64,000 bases of DNA from Xylanibacter ruminicola (GTDB taxonomy: Bacteria; Bacteroidota; Bacteroidia; Bacteroidales; Bacteroidaceae). Below are positions 7,670-15,170 of the stretch, one piece after another; the stretch's first letter is position 1; each line of letters begins with the position of its first letter. The notes under the pieces are model-generated. The model did not search any database, was not told the origin of the DNA, and was given only the letters and a program-made list of their open reading frames with translations. The stretch spans positions 235,852-299,851 of the forward strand of contig NZ_FNRF01000005.1 in the NCBI RefSeq assembly GCF_900107775.1, read 5' to 3'. Made by a program: the position numbers and the translations under genes.

Positions 7670-9634
7670 ATGGAAAAGAATTGCGATTATTGCGGTGTAC
7701 ATGCACATCATGATGAGCATCATGAGCACGAGCATCATCATGAGCATGAGCACCACCACGAGGAGCATAACACTCGTGAACAGTTGAGGCTGATTATTAT
7801 CACAGCCGTGCTGCTGGTTGGGGCGGTAATAGTAGAACACCAAATGGCATTGCCTACCTGGCAGCTGCTGTTGGTTTATCTGATACCTTACTTAATAATA
7901 GGGCATGATACCTTGAAGGAGGCGGCTGAGGGTTTGCTGGAGGGCGAGCCGTTTAACGAGCACTTCCTGATGAGTATTGCCACCATCGGTGCCTTGTGTA
8001 TAGGTTTCCTGCCAGGGGCCGAAACACAGTTCCCCGAGGCGGTGTTTGTGATGCTGTTCTTCCAGGTGGGTGAGCTGTTTGAGGGCTATGCCGAGGGAAA
8101 GAGCCGCGACAGCATTGCGCACCTGATGGAGATTAAACCCGACTATGCCACACTGTGGAGTAAGGACGAAGGAGGAAGGAGTAAGGAGATGACAGTAGCG
8201 CCCGACGAGGTGAAGGTGGGCGATACGATTATTATTAAGCCGGGCGAGAGAGTGCCTTTGGATGGTGTGATCATCGACGGTGCGAGTGCGCTGAATACGG
8301 TGGCGCTGACGGGCGAATCGTTGCCCCGCGATGTGGCCGAGGACGACGAGGTGATATCGGGCTGCGTAAACCTGAGTGGTGTGTTGCGTGTACGCGTGAC
8401 CAAGCCCTACGGTGAGAGTACGGTATCGAAAATCATCAAGCTGGTTGAGGATGCCGGCGAACATAAGTCGCAAAGCGAAACGTTTATTACCCGCTTTGCC
8501 CGTATCTATACGCCTATCGTGGTGTTTGCCGCCATCGCCCTGGCCGTTGTGCCTACACTGCTGGGTGGGGCCTTCAGCACCTGGCTGTACAGAGCGCTGA
8601 TGTTCCTGGTTGTGTCGTGCCCCTGTGCGCTGGTAATCAGCGTGCCGCTGACATTCTTCGGTGGTATCGGCGGTGCCTCGCGCCGTGGTATCCTGATAAA
8701 GGGTGCGAACTACATGGATGTGTTGGCGAAGGTGCGTACGGTGGTGTTTGACAAGACGGGTACGCTCACTCACGGCAAATTTGCCGTAACGGCCGTGCAT
8801 CCGGATGCTATCGACGATCACCAGCTGCTGCACCTGGCGGCTCATGTGGAGCACTTTTCTACTCATCCCATTGGTGCGGCCCTGCGCGATGCGTTCCCCG
8901 ACGAGGCTACGGATGGCTGCGAGGTGAGCGATGTGCGCGAGATGGCCGGACAGGGCATCATAGCCAAGGTGGGCGATCGTGAGGTGGCTGTAGGTAACAC
9001 CAAACTGATGGATGCCATCGGCGCCAAGTGGCACGACTGTCACCATACGGGTACGATTATCCACGTGGCCATAAACGGTACCTATGCCGGACATATTGTG
9101 ATTAACGACCAGATAAAGGCCGATAGTGCCGAGGCGATTGCTGCCCTGCATGCGCTGGGCGTGAACCGTACGGTGATGCTGACAGGCGACCGCCAGGAGG
9201 TGGCCGATAACGTGGCCAAGCAGTTAGGACTGACCGAATATCACGCTGAGTTAATGCCTGCTGATAAGGTCGCTCATGTTGAGCAGCTGATGGGGGATGG
9301 GCTGGCCTTTGTAGGCGACGGCATTAACGATGCCCCTGTATTGGCGCGTGCCGATATTGGTATAGCCATGGGCGGACTGGGTAGCGATGCGGCCATTGAG
9401 GCAGCCGACGTGGTGCTGATGGACGATAAGCCATCGAAGATAGCAACGGCCATCCGTATAGCCCGCAGAACACTGGCCATCGCCCGACAGAATGTATGGC
9501 TGGCCATCGGTATTAAGTTGGCTGTGCTGGTTCTGGCTGCCTTTGGTGTGGCAACCATGTGGATGGCTGTGTTTGCCGATGTGGGCGTAACGGTGCTGGC
9601 CGTGCTGAATGCGATGCGTACCCTGCGCGCTTAG
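7670..9634 (+). CDS. Heavy-metal translocating P-type ATPase (Zn/Cd/Pb type)
   Basis: P1B-type ATPase exporting Zn2+, Cd2+ or Pb2+ across the inner membrane. Visible motifs are TGES (actuator), the membrane metal site CPCALVISVPL, DKTGTLTHG (phosphorylated Asp), STHPIGAAL (the P1B HP motif) and GDGINDAPVLARADIGIAMG (hinge). CPC with this loop is typical of ZntA/CadA rather than copper pumps. At 654 residues it lacks the usual N-terminal HMA ferredoxin-like domain. Instead residues 8-30 are a run of His and Glu after a CDYC pair, a plausible metal-loading tail. It is monocistronic and its last bases overlap the stop of the convergent DUF2490 gene. Confidence 0.93.
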   Translation: MEKNCDYCGVHAHHDEHHEHEHHHEHEHHHEEHNTREQLRLIIITAVLLVGAVIVEHQMALPTWQLLLVYLIPYLIIGHDTLKEAAEGLLEGEPFNEHFLMSIATIGALCIGFLPGAETQFPEAVFVMLFFQVGELFEGYAEGKSRDSIAHLMEIKPDYATLWSKDEGGRSKEMTVAPDEVKVGDTIIIKPGERVPLDGVIIDGASALNTVALTGESLPRDVAEDDEVISGCVNLSGVLRVRVTKPYGESTVSKIIKLVEDAGEHKSQSETFITRFARIYTPIVVFAAIALAVVPTLLGGAFSTWLYRALMFLVVSCPCALVISVPLTFFGGIGGASRRGILIKGANYMDVLAKVRTVVFDKTGTLTHGKFAVTAVHPDAIDDHQLLHLAAHVEHFSTHPIGAALRDAFPDEATDGCEVSDVREMAGQGIIAKVGDREVAVGNTKLMDAIGAKWHDCHHTGTIIHVAINGTYAGHIVINDQIKADSAEAIAALHALGVNRTVMLTGDRQEVADNVAKQLGLTEYHAELMPADKVAHVEQLMGDGLAFVGDGINDAPVLARADIGIAMGGLGSDAAIEAADVVLMDDKPSKIATAIRIARRTLAIARQNVWLAIGIKLAVLVLAAFGVATMWMAVFADVGVTVLAVLNAMRTLRA

Positions 9635-10356
9635 AACTTATACGTGTATCCCAGAACCAGGATGTGACGGTTGCCGTCGGTATCATCCTGGCCGAAGGGA
9701 TGCTGGTACATGTATTTGATATCGAATGCGTGTTGCTTGTTTAAGCGCAGTTCGGTACCTACGGCATAGCGTATCTTATCCCAACCGTTCGACATGTAGG
9801 TCTCTACATTGGCATAGGGGCGGAACAGGTTGCCAAGCTTATATTTAGCCTGCAGGCGGTTACGCCACACGTTCTTGCCTTTACCGCTGTAGGTATGCTC
9901 GTCGGCCTCGGTACCATCGCTGGTGTAATAGCGTTGCACGGTGGTTTCGGGGGTATAGGTGTACTGCCAGCGCTCGCGTAGCGACAGGGTAAGGTTGCCA
10001 AACGACTGGCTGGCTGTGGCCGATACGTTGAAACGGTGGCGCAGCCCCCAGTAATCGGCATATTTCTTGCCGCTATCATTCAGCTTGTAATAATGATCGT
10101 TTAATAATGAGTAGCCTGCCGAAAGCTTGAGCCAATCAGTGAGTTTGTAGTTAGCATTCGCACCAAAGCTCCAGCGGTCGGCAGTCTTCATGTTGTCACG
10201 ATTACGATACTCCACACCTGCATCCAGGCTCCACTTCTTACTCAGTTTCTTCTCCAGGTTTACTTCGCTCCACAGACCAAAATCGTCGCTCTGGGCCATA
10301 GTTGGCATGCTACCCATTAACAGCAGCGCTGCCACATAATACTTACACATTTGCAT
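9631..10356 (-). CDS. DUF2490-family outer-membrane beta-barrel protein
   Basis: A 241-residue secreted barrel with a signal peptide (cleavage after TMA|Q near residue 22) and alternating amphipathic strands such as WSLDAGVEYRNRD and LRLNKQHAFDIKYMYQH, ending in LVLGYTYKF. This matches DUF2490, outer-membrane proteins of unknown function. It is the last gene of a three-gene leftward cluster and its start overlaps the end of the DUF4956 gene by about 14 bp. A second ATG two codons in is equally possible. Its stop overlaps the convergent P-type ATPase stop by four bases. Confidence 0.75.
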   Translation of the reverse strand: MQMCKYYVAALLLMGSMPTMAQSDDFGLWSEVNLEKKLSKKWSLDAGVEYRNRDNMKTADRWSFGANANYKLTDWLKLSAGYSLLNDHYYKLNDSGKKYADYWGLRHRFNVSATASQSFGNLTLSLRERWQYTYTPETTVQRYYTSDGTEADEHTYSGKGKNVWRNRLQAKYKLGNLFRPYANVETYMSNGWDKIRYAVGTELRLNKQHAFDIKYMYQHPFGQDDTDGNRHILVLGYTYKF

Positions 10357-11020
10357 ACTCTGAGTTTTTAATCTTTAGTTTGTTATCTATCTCCTTATCG
10401 CCATCGCCCTGGTAGTACACACGCAGCACGGCCATATCGCGCAGAAAGTCGATGGCACCCACCTTTACATCGGTTACGGCGATGCCCAGGCGCAGTTCCA
10501 GATCGGCTATCAGTTCCTTTCGTTTCTCGGGCTTAATGAGTTCGATGCGGTCGTACTGCACCAACTTGGAGGTTTCCATCTTCAGCGTGCGCTCTAACAG
10601 GATGATGGCCAGCAGGGTAATCACATCTATCACCACCAGCTCCATCACGGGGGTGCCAATCAGTCGCCCGTTGACATCGATACCCAGCGAGTCGGCCATG
10701 GCATGAACTACCGACAGGCAGATGACCACAAACAGATACGTCATTTCGCGTACAGGCATGGAGTCGGTGCGGTAGCGCATAATGGAAAAGATACCAAAAA
10801 GGCCTAACCCTACGCCCATGGTAGCCTTACCGCGATCCATACCCATCATGAGGTACACTAAGAAAAAGATGGCTACCGAGATGACCATGAAGGTGAAGTA
10901 AAAATCCTGTCGTTTGCTTTTCTTGAAGTACAGGAAGTGTACGATAGCCCAGTTAACTAAAATACAGATGGCGAACCTGAGAAGTGTGTCGCCGAAGCCG
11001 TTCGAAAAAATGTCTTGCAT
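10343..11020 (-). CDS. DUF4956 membrane protein
   Basis: A 225-residue inner-membrane protein matching the DUF4956 family. Two helices at the N-terminus (residues 13-30 and 38-60), GVGLGLFGIFSIMRYRTDSMPVREMTYLFV as the conserved family core, further helices to about 145, then a cytoplasmic tail resembling a ferredoxin-fold MgtC-like end (RLGIAVTDVKVGAIDFLRD). In many bacteria DUF4956 is encoded next to a VTC polyphosphate-polymerase-like protein, as here, with one base between them. Its function is unknown; a channel or scaffold for the VTC product is a guess from the pairing. Confidence 0.8.
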   Translation of the reverse strand: MQDIFSNGFGDTLLRFAICILVNWAIVHFLYFKKSKRQDFYFTFMVISVAIFFLVYLMMGMDRGKATMGVGLGLFGIFSIMRYRTDSMPVREMTYLFVVICLSVVHAMADSLGIDVNGRLIGTPVMELVVIDVITLLAIILLERTLKMETSKLVQYDRIELIKPEKRKELIADLELRLGIAVTDVKVGAIDFLRDMAVLRVYYQGDGDKEIDNKLKIKNSEYANV

Positions 11021-11021
11021 A

Positions 11022-11777
11022 TTATGAATTGTTTACTAGTTTTCCTATTTCGATGAGTTTGCACTTAAAGCGGTTTACCTGCAGTTGCGGATTGGTGAGT
11101 GCCGACCCGATGCTGTATTTAGAGAACCCGTGTGGATGGATGCGCAGCTGGCGCAGCATGTGGAGAATAGGCGAGTAGATGAGTCCGTCGCGTTTCAGTT
11201 CGATAATCACCAGGTTGTCCATCTGTTTGTTAACGCCGCTGATGAGGTTGTGAAAGCACAGCTGCTGGTCGATGGTAAGGCGTTCGGTCTTGGCTTTGTT
11301 GACGAGAGTGATGCGACGGAAATGATTGTTGAGTGCCGGTTGCAAGGTATCGACATCGTAGCGCAGATGTCGACCGAGAAACAGGCGGCACTGTTGCTCG
11401 GTAACATCCATATGGCTTACCTCTATACGTTTTTTCTTGGTGCGCCCGTGGTTGTTTTTGGTCTTAACCTCCATAAACTGCAAACCACTTACGCAGTAGG
11501 TGCGGAACCGTATCTTCTGTCGGTTGGTATGGTTCCACTGGTGCTGGTTGTACATGTCGAAGTTGTAGGTATCAAAGTACGTGGTGTCGTACTCCGGATT
11601 ACGTTCGCCATCTATCTCCTGCACATCATAATCGGCTTGTGCCATCTGTAGCAGCAAGCGCAGCTTAGCCATGTTTGTAACAAACTTGGTGTCGGTGCGA
11701 TTCATGAGCTTTACGCTGCTCATCTGCTCGAGTGTGATAGGGGCAAAGGTGCCCAGTATGTTGTTGATTGTTGTCAT
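11022..11777 (-). CDS. VTC-domain protein (polyphosphate polymerase-like)
   Basis: A 251-residue cytoplasmic protein with the VTC domain, a tunnel fold of the triphosphate tunnel metalloenzyme class that makes polyphosphate in yeast Vtc4. Basic residues expected to line the tunnel are visible: RTDTKFV near the start, KIRFRTYC in the middle, EVKTKNNHGRTKKKR, and IELKRDG near the C-terminus. The ATG at 11777 is chosen because the TACTTTTG promoter at 11787-11794 overlaps the longer TTG-start version. It heads the VTC-DUF4956-DUF2490 cluster. Bacterial VTC proteins with DUF4956 often sit near CotH kinases; one is present at 37.7 kb, but too far away to call linked. Confidence 0.8.
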   Translation of the reverse strand: MTTINNILGTFAPITLEQMSSVKLMNRTDTKFVTNMAKLRLLLQMAQADYDVQEIDGERNPEYDTTYFDTYNFDMYNQHQWNHTNRQKIRFRTYCVSGLQFMEVKTKNNHGRTKKKRIEVSHMDVTEQQCRLFLGRHLRYDVDTLQPALNNHFRRITLVNKAKTERLTIDQQLCFHNLISGVNKQMDNLVIIELKRDGLIYSPILHMLRQLRIHPHGFSKYSIGSALTNPQLQVNRFKCKLIEIGKLVNNS

Positions 11778-11786
11778 AAGCGGTGG

Positions 11787-11794
11787 CAAAAGTA
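11787..11794 (-). promoter_or_regulatory. -7 element TACTTTTG ahead of the VTC cluster
   Basis: Read leftward, TACTTTTG stands 10 bases before the ATG at 11777 and so rules out the upstream TTG start. Confidence 0.55.
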
Positions 11795-11865
11795 ATGCAT
11801 TTGCCCTTATCCGCCTAATTTAATCAACCAAGCGCTTAAGTTTTTCAGCGAACCCGGGAATGCTA

Positions 11866-12837
11866 TCAGTTATCCATCGGGTAGCGTACGCCCCATTTGT
11901 GGCGCAGCTCGTCCATCAGTTGCATCACGTAAAGTGTTTCAGCATGGGGCATCTCGCGGGGTTCAGTCAATCCGTCGATGAGTGCCTGTCGGCAAGCCAG
12001 GAACTGGTATTCGTAGCCTGTTATCTGTTGTGGCACGTGGATGGTTTCAACAAACGTACGGTCGGGACCATTGAGGGTTATCGTTTGGGGATTGTTGATG
12101 TTGTCGATGATGATGTTGCCCTCGGTGCCTGCTATCACGCCGATATTGTCGCCCACGCATTGGGCCGACGACTGCACATTGGCCAGGATGCCATCCTTGA
12201 GAATGATGGTGATGGCATTTGTCAGATCCATCCCTGTATCGCTCTTCACGCAGTGGCCGTCGACACTTTCGATATCGGCATCGCAGAACATACGTACAAA
12301 GTTAAGGGCATACACGCCCAGGTCGAGTAGGGCGCCGCCGCAAAGGTCGGGGCGCATGATGCGAGGCTTGTTACCCATCGAATAGCCCAGGGTGGCTGTC
12401 ACCATTCGGGGCTGTCCGATACGTCCGTCGGCCATCAGTTTCCTCACGATGCCCACGGCAGGCTGGTAACGCGTCCAGATGGCTTCGGCTAAAAACACCT
12501 GCTTTTCGTGTGCCAGTTGGATGATATCCTGTGCCTGGGTGGCATTGGCCATGAACGCCTTCTCAACCAAGCAGGGCTTGCCAGCCATGATGGCCTGGCG
12601 TGTTACATCGTAATGGTGCGAGTGCGGGGTGCCGATATACACCAGGTCGATATCCTTATCGGCTATCAACTCAGTATAACTGCCGTAAGCTTTGGGGATG
12701 TTCCACTTGGCAGCAAAAGCGTCTGCCGTTTCCTGTTGGCGTGAGCCTACCGCATAGGCCTCACAGTTGTCCAGTCCGTTTAAGGTGATGGCTGCCTTCT
12801 CAGCAATCCATCCTGTTCCGATAATACCTACTTTCAT
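11866..12837 (-). CDS. Gfo/Idh/MocA-family NAD(P)-dependent oxidoreductase
   Basis: A 323-residue cytoplasmic oxidoreductase. The N-terminal Rossmann fold begins at residue 1 with KVGIIGTGWIAEKA (GxGxxA). The family signature VYIGTPHSHHYDVTRQAIMAGKPCLVEKAF, with its EKP-like catalytic lysine region, follows near residues 70-100, then the C-terminal beta-sheet domain with GGALLDLGVYALNF. The start is the ATG at 12837: a longer frame exists, but it runs through the promoter and hairpin upstream. Substrate is not evident; relatives act on sugars, inositols or dihydrodiols. Confidence 0.88.
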   Translation of the reverse strand: MKVGIIGTGWIAEKAAITLNGLDNCEAYAVGSRQQETADAFAAKWNIPKAYGSYTELIADKDIDLVYIGTPHSHHYDVTRQAIMAGKPCLVEKAFMANATQAQDIIQLAHEKQVFLAEAIWTRYQPAVGIVRKLMADGRIGQPRMVTATLGYSMGNKPRIMRPDLCGGALLDLGVYALNFVRMFCDADIESVDGHCVKSDTGMDLTNAITIILKDGILANVQSSAQCVGDNIGVIAGTEGNIIIDNINNPQTITLNGPDRTFVETIHVPQQITGYEYQFLACRQALIDGLTEPREMPHAETLYVMQLMDELRHKWGVRYPMDN

Positions 12838-12866
12838 CTTATCCTTTAGTTTGGTTTTTATGCCGA

Positions 12867-12874
12867 CAAATATA
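12867..12874 (-). promoter_or_regulatory. -7 element TATATTTG of the oxidoreductase gene
   Basis: Leftward TATATTTG, 30 bases before the ATG at 12837. It directly abuts the T-tract of the hairpin at 12881-12915, the same hairpin-promoter arrangement seen at 45.0, 47.1 and 47.96 kb. Confidence 0.6.
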
Positions 12875-12880
12875 CGCAAA

Positions 12881-12915
12881 AAATCCCAAAGCACGATGAT
12901 TGTACCTTGGGATTT
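12881..12915 (-). terminator. TCCCAA hairpin terminator, copy 1
   Basis: AAATCCCAA pairs with TTGGGATTT and reads into TTTTTTG leftward. It lies right after the stop of the MetE-like remnant, so it was probably that gene's terminator. It is one of five related hairpins in the window. Confidence 0.7.
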
Positions 12916-12934
12916 ATAGTTTTTTGGATGTTTT

Positions 12935-13060
12935 TTATTTGCTTGTGCCCCATACCTCGTCGGCAATCTCCTTTACCAAACGTAGCTTGGCCCATTGTTC
13001 GGCTGTGGTGAGTTTGTTGCCGATGGCGCAAGAGGCAAAGCCGCATTGTGGTTGTTTTAG
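12935..13060 (-). pseudogene. C-terminal remnant of a MetE/YxjG-like methionine synthase
   Basis: Leftward from the end of the AraC gene, an open frame encodes PQCGFASCAIGNKLTTAEQW and then AKLRLVKEIADEVW before a stop at 12935. This is the characteristic C-terminal end of cobalamin-independent methionine synthase-like proteins, including the zinc-ligand cysteine of PQCGFAS. There is no start and no room for the rest of a roughly 370-residue protein, because the AraC coding region begins immediately upstream. The residual terminator hairpin is intact. I read it as a deletion remnant. Confidence 0.65.
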
Positions 13061-13965
13061 CCTTTCCTGAATTCCATCGGTGTCATGCCGAAGTGGTCCT
13101 TTACGTACTTACCAAAGAACGATGGGTTGGGGAATCCCAACTGGTCGCAAATCTGCTTCATACTCAGGTCGGTCTGTTTCAGATAGTAACGTATGTCCTC
13201 TAAAACATGCTCGGTAATCCACTCGTTGGCCGTTTTACCCGAATTCTTTTTGCAGATGGTAGTCAGGTATTTGGGCGATATGCACAGATCGTTGGCGTAC
13301 GCCTCTACAGTACGGTGCTTCACCTCGGTAGAGTGCAGCAAATCCAGAAAACGCTGGAAGTGACTTTTGCTAGTTGATAATTCTTGGCGTTGCCAAGCGG
13401 CGGAGCCGAGCGGAGAATTGTCAGCTAACAGCATCCACTTCATGGTGCCACAAAGACCAAGGATGGCCGAGCGGAGCAACGACTGGATAATCTCAGTGTG
13501 ATAAGGATTCTCCTTGCCTTTTTCAATGCTCAGTGTGAGCATGTCGTAGAAGTGGGTGTAGAATAGAATCTCGTCTTCGTCCATCGTTACGATATGCTGG
13601 CGATGGATATACATCATGTCGTTCCAAACGCTGATTTTCTCGTTCAGGAAACTACGCAGAATACGGTTGGTAAGGAACATGCCTTTTGCGTCGAAGTCGG
13701 GACTTACCATCACATCAGTCACCGTTACGTTCTGTGGGATAATGGCAACCTGATTTCTATGCAGTTCCATCTGTATGCCGTTCATCTGTGCCTGCGCTTT
13801 TCCGCTGGTACAAATCACAATAGCGTTCATGGCCACATGAGCGCTGCTTATCTCCGTAAACTGCTGGATACTGTCCACAACCACTATTTCGTTGTCCGAA
13901 TAGCCAATCTGAACATCCTCGTTGTTAGCTAATGACTGAATTGTAATCTCTTCTTGCTGTTTCAT
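13057..13965 (-). CDS. AraC-family transcriptional regulator
   Basis: A 302-residue DNA-binding regulator. The N-terminal half is a cupin-like sensor region (about residues 30-140). The C-terminal 100 residues form the two helix-turn-helix AraC domain (AYANDLCISPKYLTTICKK and MKQICDQLGFPNPSFFGKYVKDHFGMTP). It is divergent from an MFP-RND-TolC efflux operon and is the obvious candidate to control it. Residues about 180-197 are encoded by an inserted palindromic repeat (13,371-13,427) that keeps the frame, located in the linker between sensor and DNA-binding domains. The promoter TAATTTTG (13970-13977) is only a few bases from the ATG. Confidence 0.9.
   Translation of the reverse strand: MKQQEEITIQSLANNEDVQIGYSDNEIVVVDSIQQFTEISSAHVAMNAIVICTSGKAQAQMNGIQMELHRNQVAIIPQNVTVTDVMVSPDFDAKGMFLTNRILRSFLNEKISVWNDMMYIHRQHIVTMDEDEILFYTHFYDMLTLSIEKGKENPYHTEIIQSLLRSAILGLCGTMKWMLLADNSPLGSAAWQRQELSTSKSHFQRFLDLLHSTEVKHRTVEAYANDLCISPKYLTTICKKNSGKTANEWITEHVLEDIRYYLKQTDLSMKQICDQLGFPNPSFFGKYVKDHFGMTPMEFRKG
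13371..13427. repeat. Palindromic repeat, family A, inside the AraC gene
   Basis: Ends TAGTTGATAATTC and GAATTGTCAGCTA are near-inverted repeats; between them CTTGG...CCAAG and CGGCGGAGCCG form a second stem. The length keeps the reading frame. Related cores occur inside the TolC gene (about 19,179-19,222) and at 48,493-48,525. Confidence 0.6.
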
Positions 13966-13969
13966 GTGG

Positions 13970-13977
13970 CAAAATTA
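13970..13977 (-). promoter_or_regulatory. -7 element TAATTTTG of the AraC gene
   Basis: Leftward TAATTTTG ends 5 bases before the ATG at 13965, implying a nearly leaderless message. Confidence 0.45.
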
Positions 13978-14096
13978 ATCATTTTTTCGCTAATTCGCTG
14001 TTTTATGTGGTGTTATTTATGTCCTATTTGGGAATATATGGCGAATTCAGTAATAAAAGTAGTGAAATTGAACATTAATAATGGCTGATTTTGCAC

Positions 14097-14104
14097 TACC
14101 TTTG
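14097..14104 (+). promoter_or_regulatory. -7 element TACCTTTG of the efflux operon
   Basis: TACCTTTG stands 20 bases before the ATG at 14125. It shares the 120-bp divergent region with the AraC promoter, a likely site for AraC control. Confidence 0.5.
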
Positions 14105-14124
14105 TCCCCAAAATTTTACATGTA

Positions 14125-15144
14125 ATGATGAAAAAGAGTATTTTGATGCTGCTGGGTGTGATGCTGATAAGCAGCTGTACAAGTAAGAAGGAGCAGAACA
14201 CAAAGGCTCCTACGAGAGTTGAAACAGAAGTGGTATCTACTGCTATGAATGCCAATGGTCAGACGTATGTAGGTATTGTTGAGGAGTGTGAGGCTACTGC
14301 TGTAAGCTTTACAGGCATGGGTGTTGTAAAGCGTATGCTGGTTAACGAGGGACAGGCAGTGAGTCGCGGACAACTGATAGCCGAGATGGACGACACGCAG
14401 GCGCGTAACCTATTAAGTGGTGCCGAGGCTCAGATGACGCAGGCCAATGATGCCCTGACACGCTACAAGATGCTGCACGATAACGGATCGCTCCCTGAGG
14501 TGCAGTGGGTTGAGATACAGAGCAAGGTGGCTCAGGCCAAGTCGCAACTGGAGGTGGCTAAGAAGAATCTGGCCGATTGCCGACTGGTAGCCCCCGTGAG
14601 TGGTATCGTAGGCAAACGCTTGGTTGGTGCTGGCGAAACGGCTATGCCCTCGCAGGCGGTAGTGAGCATTCTCGATATCTCAACAGTTAAGGTAAAAGTG
14701 GCCATCCCCGAGGCCGAAATCAGTGGTATTGGTGCTAACACCTCGTCGACTATTAAGGTCGAGGCCGTGAATGGCAGTTTTACTGGTGGACGGATTGAAA
14801 AAGGTGTGCAGGCCGATGCGCTCACGCATACCTATGATATACGCATACATGTGGCTAATGGTCAGCGCCAATTGCTGCCAGGTATGGTGGCCAGCGTGCA
14901 GTTTGGTAATATTGAAAAGCCAAGCAAGGATTTAACCCTGCCTGTAACAGCTGTACAGCGTAAGGCCGACGGAAGCCTGTTTGTATGGACGATTGCTAAC
15001 GATAGCACCGCCCACCGTGCCATCGTACGCACGGGCGAAACGATGGGCAACCGCATTGCCATTACTGATGGCATGACCGAAGGTGCTCGTGTAGTTACCG
15101 AGGGTTATCAGAAACTTAGTGAAAACACCAAGGTGGTTTATTGA
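14125..15144 (+). CDS. RND efflux periplasmic adaptor (membrane fusion lipoprotein)
   Basis: HlyD/AcrA-type adaptor of 339 residues that bridges an RND pump to TolC in the periplasm. The N-terminus MMKKSILMLLGVMLISSC is a lipoprotein signal, so it is anchored in the inner membrane. A barrel-sandwich lipoyl half (GVVKRMLVNEGQAVSRGQLIAEMDD) precedes a helical hairpin (residues about 90-150) and the second lipoyl half (LVAPVSGIVGKRLVGAGETA). It is the first gene of an MFP-RND-TolC operon divergent from the AraC regulator. The next ATG, one codon later, is an equally good start. Confidence 0.93.
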   Translation: MMKKSILMLLGVMLISSCTSKKEQNTKAPTRVETEVVSTAMNANGQTYVGIVEECEATAVSFTGMGVVKRMLVNEGQAVSRGQLIAEMDDTQARNLLSGAEAQMTQANDALTRYKMLHDNGSLPEVQWVEIQSKVAQAKSQLEVAKKNLADCRLVAPVSGIVGKRLVGAGETAMPSQAVVSILDISTVKVKVAIPEAEISGIGANTSSTIKVEAVNGSFTGGRIEKGVQADALTHTYDIRIHVANGQRQLLPGMVASVQFGNIEKPSKDLTLPVTAVQRKADGSLFVWTIANDSTAHRAIVRTGETMGNRIAITDGMTEGARVVTEGYQKLSENTKVVY

Positions 15145-15145
15145 A

Positions 15146-15170
15146 CATTGACCATTGAACATTGAAGATT
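15146..15170. repeat. CATTGA/CCATTGAA short direct repeats between MFP and RND genes
   Basis: Three near-copies of TGAACATTGA fill the gap between the adaptor and pump genes. The same words occur inside the downstream TolC gene at 19,099-19,190. Confidence 0.5.

Noticed and set aside
7892..9151. A 419-codon open frame opposite the P-type ATPase
   Set aside because: It lies fully inside a motif-complete gene on the other strand, reads as His/Arg-rich nonsense and has no promoter.
12858..13046. A 62-codon leftward frame between AraC and the oxidoreductase
   Set aside because: It is out of phase with the MetE-like remnant, which has recognisable family residues, and it crosses the terminator hairpin.
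15162..15170. TTG start three codons upstream of the RND pump ATG
   Set aside because: The codons belong to the CATTGAA repeat in the gap; the ATG at 15,171 gives a normal N-terminus.
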